Source of the DNA: Frankiales bacterium
GTDB lineage: Bacteria > Actinomycetota > Actinomycetes > Mycobacteriales > SCTD01
Assembly (NCBI GenBank): GCA_025965475.1
Contig: JAOPWV010000078.1
Span: 1 to 38,344, forward strand
Direction of reading: 5' to 3'
DNA length: 38,344 nt
Position numbers and translations under genes: made by a program. Under the pieces are notes generated by a model. The model made no database searches. It worked only from the letters and a program-made list of their open reading frames with translations, and had not been told where the DNA came from. Each line of letters opens with the position of its first letter. Positions within the stretch are counted from its first letter, which is position 1. This document shows positions 32,462 through 38,344 of the stretch, piece by piece.

Positions 32462-32547
32462 CACGGCCCCGTGGAGTGGGGCGCGCCCACGCCGTCTGGC
32501 CGTCGGGGACCGGGAAAGCATAGCGGACGCCCGCCGCGGCCTGCTGG

Positions 32548-33084
32548 TCAACCGGTGTTCTCCGCTTCGAACTCGACCCAGAACTGCAGTGCCGCCCGCT
32601 CCAGCTGCAGCCCCAGGCGCAGGGGCACCATCCGGGTGGCCACGCCGGGCACGCCGGCGAACCGGAGCTGCATCTGCTCGTACACCGCGATCCGCTGCTG
32701 GTGCTGCCGGACCTGCTCGCGGGCCAGCTCGAGCATGTCCTTGGCGTCGGCCAGCTCCCCGAAGAACAGCTTGAGCTCGGCGACGTCGCGGACCTGCAGC
32801 TGCTCGGTGGTGGGCTCGCCCAGCCACAGCCGCAGCTCGGACAGGCCTTCCTCGGTGATCGTGTACGTCTGCTTGCGCCGGCCGTGCTCCTCGGCGATGA
32901 CGTCCAGCAGCCCCAGCTCGACCAGCCGCTTGGGCTCGGAGTACAGCTGCGCGTGCGGGAAGGGCCAGAAGTACCCGACCGAGTGGCCCACGGCCCGCTT
33001 GAGTTCGTACGACGTGGACGGGCCACGCATGGCGACCATGCCGAGGACGACGTACGAGGTCGTCGTGAGACGTGCGGTTGACAC
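32548..33084 (-). CDS. PadR family transcriptional regulator
   Basis: A 178-residue PadR-type repressor. The N-terminal winged helix (about residues 5-85) has TTTSYVVLGMVAMRGPSTSY, FWPFPHAQLYSEPKRLVELG and RRKQTYTITEEGLSEL, all typical of the family. The C-terminal half is a long helical dimerisation domain (KDMLELAREQVRQHQQRIAV). PadR proteins often sense phenolic or other aromatic acids. It is divergent from the acyl-CoA ligase operon across 69 bp that contain a short palindrome, so it is the likely regulator of that operon. GTG 33084 is the only sensible start. Confidence 0.9.
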   Translation of the reverse strand: MSTARLTTTSYVVLGMVAMRGPSTSYELKRAVGHSVGYFWPFPHAQLYSEPKRLVELGLLDVIAEEHGRRKQTYTITEEGLSELRLWLGEPTTEQLQVRDVAELKLFFGELADAKDMLELAREQVRQHQQRIAVYEQMQLRFAGVPGVATRMVPLRLGLQLERAALQFWVEFEAENTG

Positions 33085-33127
33085 GCTCCGAACCGTACCG
33101 TTACCGTCCTGACCTCCACAATGGATC

Positions 33128-33140
33128 GTCTGTTTCAGAC
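33128..33140. promoter_or_regulatory. Candidate operator palindrome ahead of the acyl-CoA ligase operon
   Basis: GTCTGTTTCAGAC is a perfect 5+3+5 palindrome 14 bases before ATG 33154 and 44 bases from the divergent regulator start. Three ACCGT copies lie close to the regulator start (about 33091-33108). Binding of the PadR-like protein here is an inference from position. Confidence 0.4.
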
Positions 33141-33153
33141 TATTGAGGACGAC

Positions 33154-34740
33154 ATGGACCTGGCCACCACGCTGAGCTGGACCGCAGAGCGCTACCCCCA
33201 CCGGCGTGCCGTCGGGGGACCCGCGCCTCTCACCTACCGCGAGTGGGATGCCCGGACGAACCAGGTCGCCCGCGCGCTGGCCCGCGCCGGTGCGCGCCCG
33301 GCGGACCGGGTCGTCCTCCTCATGCAGGGCGGGGAGCCGCTCGCGACGTTGCACCTGGCCGCCCAGAAGCTCGGCGTCGCCTCGGTTCCGCTCTCCATCC
33401 GGTTCGCCCCGGCAGAGGCCTTCCGCTGCATCGAGGACTGCGGTCCCACGCTGGTCGTGGTGGACGTGACGACCGCGGACCGGGTCCCGGCCGAGCTCGA
33501 GATCGCCGGCCGGCGCATCCCGGTGCTCTTCCAGGGCCCGCTGGAGCAGACCCCGCCGGGCATGGTGTGCCTGCCCGAGCTGGTCGCCCTCGAGAGCGAG
33601 GCGTCGCCGGAGGCGGCACCAGCGACCGATGCCATCAGCGTCATGCTGTACACGTCCGGCACGACCGGCCGCCCGAAGGGTGTCCCGCGGACGCACGCCG
33701 CCGAGCACGCGGCCGCGGTCGCCCACGTCATGCAGTCCGGTCACCGACCCGGCGAGGTGACGCTCGGGGTGATGCCGCTGTTCCACACCATGGGGCTGCG
33801 TTCGCTGCTGGCCAGCATCGTGACGGCCGGCACCTGGGTCCCGCAGGCCAGGTTCGACGCGGAGCAGTCCCTGGAGCTGATCACCCGCGAGCAGGTCAGC
33901 GCCCTCTACCTGGTGCCCACCATCTACTGGAGCCTGCTGCGCACCGGCCGGCTCGCCGACGCCACGTCGGTACGCCGGTTGGGCTACGCCGGCGCGGCGA
34001 TGACGCCGGCGCTCGCCGAGCAGCTCGTGGCGGCGGTGCAGCCCGAGCGGTTCATCAACCACTTCGGCAGCACCGAGATCTACACGTTCACCATCGGCCC
34101 GGACGTGGCGGCCAAGCCCGGCTGCGCGGGCCGCGCGGGCATGTTCTCGCGGGTGCGGCTCGTCGACCCGACCCCCGGGGCCTCTCCGGACCTCCTCGTC
34201 GCGGCCGGTGAGCAGGGCCAGGTCGCCGTGTCGATGAGCAGCCCTGAGGCGTTCGCCGGCTACTGGAACCGGCCGGACGCCGACGCCGCGGCCATCCGGG
34301 ACGGCTGGTACTTCACGGGTGACCTGGCCACCGCGGACGAGGACGGCGACCTGTGGGTCAGCGGCCGCGTGGACGACATGATCAACTCCGGCGGTGAGAA
34401 CATCTACCCGGACGAGATCGAGGACGCGCTGGTGCGCTGCCCCGCCGTCGACGAGGTGATCGTCGTCGGGCTCCCGGACGACCGGTGGGGTTCGGCGGTC
34501 ACCGCGTTCGTGGTCCCGCGGACCGGCGCCGACCCGGACAAGACCCTGGCCGAGCTGGACCGCTACCTGCGGACCGAGTCCGGTCTGCCGTCGCTCAAGC
34601 GCCCGAAGCGGCTCGTGGCAGTCGACGTGATCCCCAAGTCGGCCGTCGGCAAGATCCTGCGCCGCGAGCTCGCGGACGGGAAGTTCGTCCCGCTCGCCGA
34701 AGCCGCGGTCACCTCGAGCAGTCAGGAGCCGCAATCGTGA
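33154..34740 (+). CDS. AMP-forming acyl-CoA ligase (candidate 2-furoyl-CoA synthetase)
   Basis: A 528-residue ANL-superfamily ligase activating a carboxylic acid to its CoA thioester through an acyl-AMP. The P-loop is LYTSGTTGRPKGVPRTH (about residues 164-180); FGSTE, GWYFTGD, GRVDDMINSGGENIYPDEIE and the final Lys motif PKSAVGKILRREL are all in place. The next genes encode a molybdenum hydroxylase and an enoyl-CoA-hydratase-like protein, the same set as hmfD, hmfA and hmfE for 2-furoate breakdown, so furoate is a plausible substrate; benzoate-like acids are the alternative. ATG 33154 follows GAGG; the in-frame ATG 33121 would put the palindrome inside the gene. Confidence 0.88.
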   Translation: MDLATTLSWTAERYPHRRAVGGPAPLTYREWDARTNQVARALARAGARPADRVVLLMQGGEPLATLHLAAQKLGVASVPLSIRFAPAEAFRCIEDCGPTLVVVDVTTADRVPAELEIAGRRIPVLFQGPLEQTPPGMVCLPELVALESEASPEAAPATDAISVMLYTSGTTGRPKGVPRTHAAEHAAAVAHVMQSGHRPGEVTLGVMPLFHTMGLRSLLASIVTAGTWVPQARFDAEQSLELITREQVSALYLVPTIYWSLLRTGRLADATSVRRLGYAGAAMTPALAEQLVAAVQPERFINHFGSTEIYTFTIGPDVAAKPGCAGRAGMFSRVRLVDPTPGASPDLLVAAGEQGQVAVSMSSPEAFAGYWNRPDADAAAIRDGWYFTGDLATADEDGDLWVSGRVDDMINSGGENIYPDEIEDALVRCPAVDEVIVVGLPDDRWGSAVTAFVVPRTGADPDKTLAELDRYLRTESGLPSLKRPKRLVAVDVIPKSAVGKILRRELADGKFVPLAEAAVTSSSQEPQS

Positions 34741-37214
34741 GCATCATCGGACGGTCTCCGGGTTTCGTCGGTAGCTCCGTCGCGCGCGTCGAGGACCCCG
34801 CGCTGCTGTGCGGTCAGGGCCGCTTCCTCGATGACCTCGACCCCGTGCCGGGGACCCTCGTCGCCGCCGTCGTACGCAGCCCGCACGCGCACGCCCGGAT
34901 CCGCTCGGTCGACCTGAGCCGGGCCCGCGCCCACCCGGGTGTCGCCGCCGTGATCGGGCCGGACGAGGTGCGCGAGACGCTGCGCCCGTTCCCGCTCGCC
35001 GTCAAGACGGACATGCCGTACTACCCGACCGCCGTGGACAAGGTGCGGTACGTCGGCGAGCCGGTGGCCGTGGTGATCGCGAGCGACCGTTACATCGCCG
35101 AGGACGCCGCCGAGCTGGTCCGGGTCGACTACGAGCCGCTGCCCGCCGTCGTACGGACCGATGCCGCGCTGGCTCCCGAGGCGCCCGTGCTGCACGAGGG
35201 CGTCGGCAACAACGTCGCCACCGACCGGACCTTCACGTTCGGTGACGTGGACGCGGCGTTCGCCGGCGCGGACCGCGTGGTGCGCGGTTCGTACTCGTTC
35301 CCGCGCTACTCCTCGACGCCGATGGAGTGCTACGCGGTCGTCGCCGAGTGGCGGCAGGAGGTCGACGGGCCGGCGGTCAACGCCTGGGCCAACTTCCACG
35401 GGCCGTTCTCGATGGTCCCGGTGGTCGCCGGTTCGCTGGGCATCCCCACGTCGCGGCTGCGCCTCGTCGTTCCCGCCGACATCGGCGGCAGCTTCGGCAT
35501 CAAGGCCGGCATCTACCCGTACGTCGCCCTCATGGCGGTCGCCAGCAAGTACGCCGGCCGGCCGGTGCGGTGGACCGAGGACCGCGTCGAGCACCTGCTG
35601 TCCAGCTCGTCCGGTTCTGACCGGTTGATGAACATGGAGGCGGCCGTCGACGCCGACGGCACCATCCAGGCGCTGCGCGTCGACCTGATGGACAACGTCG
35701 GTGCCTACCTGCGGCCGCCCGAGCCCAGCACGCTCTACCGCTGCTTCGGCAACATCACCGGCGCCTACCGGGTGGACACGGTCGAGATCCGGGCCCGTGC
35801 GGTGGTGAGCAACAAGGCGCCGACCGGCCTCAACCGCGGCTTCGGCGGGCAGCAGCTGTACTTCGGCCTCGAGCGGCTGGTCGACCAGATCGCCACCGAG
35901 TGCGACATCGACCCCGCGGAGCTCCGCCGGCGCAACCTCGTCGCCGCGGACGCGTTCCCGTACGCGACGCCGACCGGCGGCATCTACGACTCCGGCAACT
36001 ACCAGGCGGCGTTCGAGCTGGCGCTGGCGAACGCCGACTACCCGAAGCTCCGGGAGGAGCAGCGGGCGGCCCGCGAACGCGGCGAGATGTTCGGCATCGG
36101 CATGGCCGTGATCGTCGACCCGTCCGCCACCAACATCGGGTACGTCGGGCTGGCCACGCCGTCCGAGGACCGCCCACCCGGCCGCGGCAAGTCGGGCTCG
36201 ACGGAGCACGTGCGCATCAGCGTGGACGTGCAGGGCATCGTGTCCGTGCTGCTCGGCACGGTCCCGCAGGGCCAGGGGCACGCGACGATCGCCCGTCAGG
36301 TGGTCGCCGACCAGCTCGGCCTGCCGATGGAGCAGGTCCGGGCCGTCGTCGAGATGGACACCGCCTCGACCCCCTGGACGATCAGCTCCGGCAGCTACTC
36401 CTCGCGGTTCGCGCCGCTGGTCACCAGCGCGCTGGTCGAGGCCGCCGAGGCGATCGCCCGTACGGTCCGGCTCGTTGCCGCCTCGATGCTCGGCGCCCAC
36501 CCCGACTCGCTCGAGCTGGTCGACGGCCTGGTGCGCGTGCGGGAGGAGCCGGCGCGGTCGGTGCAGTTCCGGCACGTCGCCGGGCTCGTCCACTGGGATC
36601 CGGGTTCGCTGCCCGACGGCCTGCCGGCCCGGCTCTACGAGGAGGCGGCGTTCACCCCGCCGCAGTCGACGGCCGCCTCGCGGACCGACCAGATCAACTC
36701 CAGCCTCTGCTACGGCTTCGTCGCCGAGGTCGTGACCTGCCGGATCGACCCGGACACCCTGCAGATCAAGCTCGAGGGTGTCTCCAGCGTCCACGACGCC
36801 GGGACGGTCCTGAACCCGATGCTGCTCGAGGGCCAGGTGCACGGGGCACTCGTCCAGGCGCTGGGCGGCGCGATGTACGAGGAGATGCGCTACAGCGACT
36901 CCGGGCAGCCGACGGCGGCGACCTTCATGGACTACCTGTGCCCGACCACGGCGGAGTCCGACTTCCCGCTGATCAGCGACCACCTCTCGACGCCGTCCCC
37001 GCTGACCCGTCTCGGCGCGAAGGGCTCGGGCGAGGGCAGCTCGATGAGCTTCCCCGTCGCCGTGGCCAACGCCGTCGCCGACGCCCTCGCGCCGGCCGGG
37101 GTGGAGATCACCGCACTGCCGGTCCACGGCAGCGTGCTGCACGAACTGCTCGCGGCCGCCCAGGCCGACCCCGACGTACGGCCCACTGTTCACACCTCGA
37201 AGGGACACCACTGA
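34737..37214 (+). CDS. Xanthine dehydrogenase family molybdopterin-binding subunit (candidate furoyl-CoA dehydrogenase large subunit)
   Basis: An 825-residue catalytic subunit of a molybdenum hydroxylase of the xanthine oxidase family. The N-terminal domain opens VARVEDPALLCGQGRFLDDL and has FVRSPHAHA-like VVRSPHAHARI. Molybdopterin-binding segments are IGGSFGIKAG, GLNRGFGGQQ, QGQGHATIARQVV and, near the C-terminus, the catalytic Glu in LGAKGSGEGSSM. Such enzymes need a FAD subunit and a 2Fe-2S subunit; the FAD subunit starts at 38000. With the CoA ligase upstream, hydroxylation of an acyl-CoA such as 2-furoyl-CoA is suggested. CO dehydrogenase, nicotinate or caffeine-type enzymes are alternatives. 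It overlaps the ligase stop by 4 bases. Confidence 0.9.
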   Translation: MSIIGRSPGFVGSSVARVEDPALLCGQGRFLDDLDPVPGTLVAAVVRSPHAHARIRSVDLSRARAHPGVAAVIGPDEVRETLRPFPLAVKTDMPYYPTAVDKVRYVGEPVAVVIASDRYIAEDAAELVRVDYEPLPAVVRTDAALAPEAPVLHEGVGNNVATDRTFTFGDVDAAFAGADRVVRGSYSFPRYSSTPMECYAVVAEWRQEVDGPAVNAWANFHGPFSMVPVVAGSLGIPTSRLRLVVPADIGGSFGIKAGIYPYVALMAVASKYAGRPVRWTEDRVEHLLSSSSGSDRLMNMEAAVDADGTIQALRVDLMDNVGAYLRPPEPSTLYRCFGNITGAYRVDTVEIRARAVVSNKAPTGLNRGFGGQQLYFGLERLVDQIATECDIDPAELRRRNLVAADAFPYATPTGGIYDSGNYQAAFELALANADYPKLREEQRAARERGEMFGIGMAVIVDPSATNIGYVGLATPSEDRPPGRGKSGSTEHVRISVDVQGIVSVLLGTVPQGQGHATIARQVVADQLGLPMEQVRAVVEMDTASTPWTISSGSYSSRFAPLVTSALVEAAEAIARTVRLVAASMLGAHPDSLELVDGLVRVREEPARSVQFRHVAGLVHWDPGSLPDGLPARLYEEAAFTPPQSTAASRTDQINSSLCYGFVAEVVTCRIDPDTLQIKLEGVSSVHDAGTVLNPMLLEGQVHGALVQALGGAMYEEMRYSDSGQPTAATFMDYLCPTTAESDFPLISDHLSTPSPLTRLGAKGSGEGSSMSFPVAVANAVADALAPAGVEITALPVHGSVLHELLAAAQADPDVRPTVHTSKGHH

Positions 37215-37215
37215 C

Positions 37216-37995
37216 ATGCCGCTGACCGGAGGCGACATCCGGCTCGACCGCAGCCACGACGGACGGGTCGCGACCCTGACCCTCGAGAACGGCCGCTTCT
37301 CGATCGTCACGTTCGAGACCCGCCGGCTGATGGCTGAGCGCTTCGCCGAGATCGACGCCGACAAGGACGTCGCGGTCGTGGTGATCCGGTCCGCCGGGGA
37401 GCACTTCAGCTCCGGCGGCGACATCGCCGGGTTCATGGAGGTCGACCCGATCGACCTGACCGACCTGGGCCACGACATCACTGCCGCGTCCCGCAGCCCC
37501 AAGCCGGTGATCATCGCGATCGACGGCTACTGCTTCGGTGTCGGCCTGGAGCTCGCGCTGTCCTGCGACATCCGGCTGGCCACCGCCCGCAGCGAGTTCG
37601 CCCTGCCGGAGATGAAGCTCGGCATGATCCCGGGCAGCGGCGGTACGCAGCGGCTGGCCCGCCTCATCGGCCTGTCCCGCGCCAAGTACCACGTCCTGAC
37701 CGGCGAGCGGATCCACGCCAAGGAGGCCGGCGACTGGGGTCTGGTCGCCAAGGTCGTCGACGACGCGGCGGCGCTGGACGAGGCCGTCGAGAAGCTCGTC
37801 ACGACGATGCTGGCCCAGTCGCCGATCGCGATGCGGACGGCCAAGGAGGTCCTCGACCGTGGCGTCGACGGGCCCCTCTACACGGGTATCGAACTGGAGC
37901 GCAAGGCGTACTCGATGCTGCGCGCCAGCCATGACTTCGCCGAGGGTGTCGCTGCGTTCGGCGAGAAGCGCCGCCCGGTGTTCACGGGCCGGTGA
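37216..37995 (+). CDS. Enoyl-CoA hydratase/isomerase family protein lacking one catalytic Glu
   Basis: A 259-residue crotonase-fold protein. The oxyanion-hole segments HFSSGGDIAGF and IDGYCFGVGLELALSCDIR are present, as is the first catalytic Glu in FALPEMKLGMIPGSGGTQRL. At the place of the second hydratase Glu (the M-E-M-V-L-T-G of rat hydratase) this protein has AKYHVLTG, a Tyr. It is thus probably not a plain hydratase; a thioesterase, isomerase or hydrolase role fits, as for HmfE, described as acting late in furoate breakdown. ATG 37216 has AAGGGA upstream and follows the large subunit stop by one base, in the same operon. Confidence 0.88.
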   Translation: MPLTGGDIRLDRSHDGRVATLTLENGRFSIVTFETRRLMAERFAEIDADKDVAVVVIRSAGEHFSSGGDIAGFMEVDPIDLTDLGHDITAASRSPKPVIIAIDGYCFGVGLELALSCDIRLATARSEFALPEMKLGMIPGSGGTQRLARLIGLSRAKYHVLTGERIHAKEAGDWGLVAKVVDDAAALDEAVEKLVTTMLAQSPIAMRTAKEVLDRGVDGPLYTGIELERKAYSMLRASHDFAEGVAAFGEKRRPVFTGR

Positions 37996-37999
37996 TCAG

Positions 38000-38344
38000 G
38001 TGAAAGCCGCCCCGTTCGCCTACGTGCGTCCGTCCACCGTGGACGACGTACTGGCCGAGCTGGGCGCCGGCGAGGGTGCGAAGGTCCTCGCCGGCGGCCA
38101 GTCGCTCGTGCCTGTCCTGGCGATGCGGCTGGGGCGTCCGTCGACCCTCGTCGACATCAACGCCGTCGGGGCGCTCGGCTCGCTCGAGCGCCGCGACGGC
38201 GTGCTGACCGTCGGCGCGACCGTGCGCCAGCGGCAGGTCGAGCGCGACCTCGCCGGCGGTGGGACCACCGGCGGCGACGTACCACTGCTGCGGCTCGCGC
38301 TGCCGTGGGTGGGTCACCGCGAGCTGCGCAGCCGCGGCACGGTG
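38000..38344 (+). CDS. FAD-binding subunit of a molybdenum hydroxylase (3' truncated by the window edge)
   Basis: The first 115 codons of a CoxM/XdhB-like FAD subunit. It opens MKAAPFAYVRPSTVDDVLAE; the FAD pyrophosphate-binding motif KVLAGGQSLVPVLAMRLGRP and then TLVDINAVGAL follow, and the visible part ends in VGHRELRSRGTV, which normally precedes the second FAD motif. It should pass electrons from the large subunit at 34737 to an acceptor; the 2Fe-2S subunit is expected just outside the window. GTG 38000 lies five bases after the previous stop. Confidence 0.9.
   Translation, partial: MKAAPFAYVRPSTVDDVLAELGAGEGAKVLAGGQSLVPVLAMRLGRPSTLVDINAVGALGSLERRDGVLTVGATVRQRQVERDLAGGGTTGGDVPLLRLALPWVGHRELRSRGTV

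Noticed and set aside
32366-33112. A plus-strand frame through tRNA-Glu and the antisense of the PadR gene
   Set aside because: It begins within the tRNA region and has no protein-like features.
32548-34734. A 728-codon minus-strand frame that runs through the acyl-CoA ligase into the PadR gene
   Set aside because: Only the last 178 codons (from GTG 33084) match a real family; the rest is antisense to the ligase.
34722-37514. A 930-codon open frame on the minus strand, antisense to the molybdenum hydroxylase
   Set aside because: It is the GC-rich mirror of a real gene: no known motif, biased Gly/Arg/Val/Asp composition, and the plus-strand frame has clear family motifs.

Overview
The window is a 38.3 kb stretch of very GC-rich DNA from a Gram-positive actinobacterium. 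Several signs support this. There is a bldC gene, DUF3073 and DUF3151 genes, a secreted Rpf-like transglycosylase behind a cyclic-di-AMP riboswitch, frequent GTG starts, and many TANNNT boxes sitting 6-8 bases ahead of the start codon, which is the layout of leaderless promoters. The gene order purF-purM-DUF3073-valine dehydrogenase-bldC resembles the Streptomyces arrangement. Nothing fixes the genus; a Frankiales-, Kineosporiales- or Geodermatophilales-like lineage is possible. Coding density is high and there is no prophage, transposase or CRISPR array.

Layout. 1-5.6 kb: the tail of an unidentified gene, an NAD-dependent epimerase-like gene, pyrE, an orphan gene fragment, then on the minus strand DedA, a broken ECF sigma/membrane-protein locus and a shikimate dehydrogenase-like gene; next to them is a plus-strand CoA-disulfide-reductase-like flavoprotein. 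5.6-9.3 kb: an AbiEi/DUF559-type gene flanked by three related palindromes and a 17-bp tandem array, then a large secreted beta-propeller protein with three C-terminal repeats. 9.3-15.4 kb: fbaA, a c-di-AMP riboswitch with its transglycosylase gene, a FetAB-like transporter, a PaiB-like flavoprotein, an alpha/beta hydrolase, DUF3151 and a helical hypothetical protein.

15.4-28.8 kb is a purine region: purA, purD, an aberrant purE, purB, purC, purS, an RsbW-like kinase gene, purQ, purL, a sterol-carrier/maleylpyruvate-isomerase-like gene, purF and purM. Together these supply the PRPP-to-AIR steps except the GAR transformylase, plus SAICAR synthase, adenylosuccinate lyase and adenylosuccinate synthetase. 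purN/purT, purK and purH are absent from the window. Many genes overlap by 4 bp, but several internal promoters can be proposed. pyrE nearby serves pyrimidine synthesis and also uses PRPP.

28.8-32.5 kb holds DUF3073, valine/leucine dehydrogenase, a conserved hypothetical, bldC and a Glu-Asp-Phe tRNA operon. 32.5-38.3 kb is a catabolic island: a divergent PadR-type regulator, an AMP-forming acyl-CoA ligase, a molybdopterin hydroxylase large subunit, an enoyl-CoA-hydratase-like protein lacking one catalytic Glu, and the start of a FAD-binding hydroxylase subunit. This gene content matches the 2-furoate (hmf) degradation pathway of proteobacteria. It is the best candidate here for a little-described system, although the substrate remains an inference.
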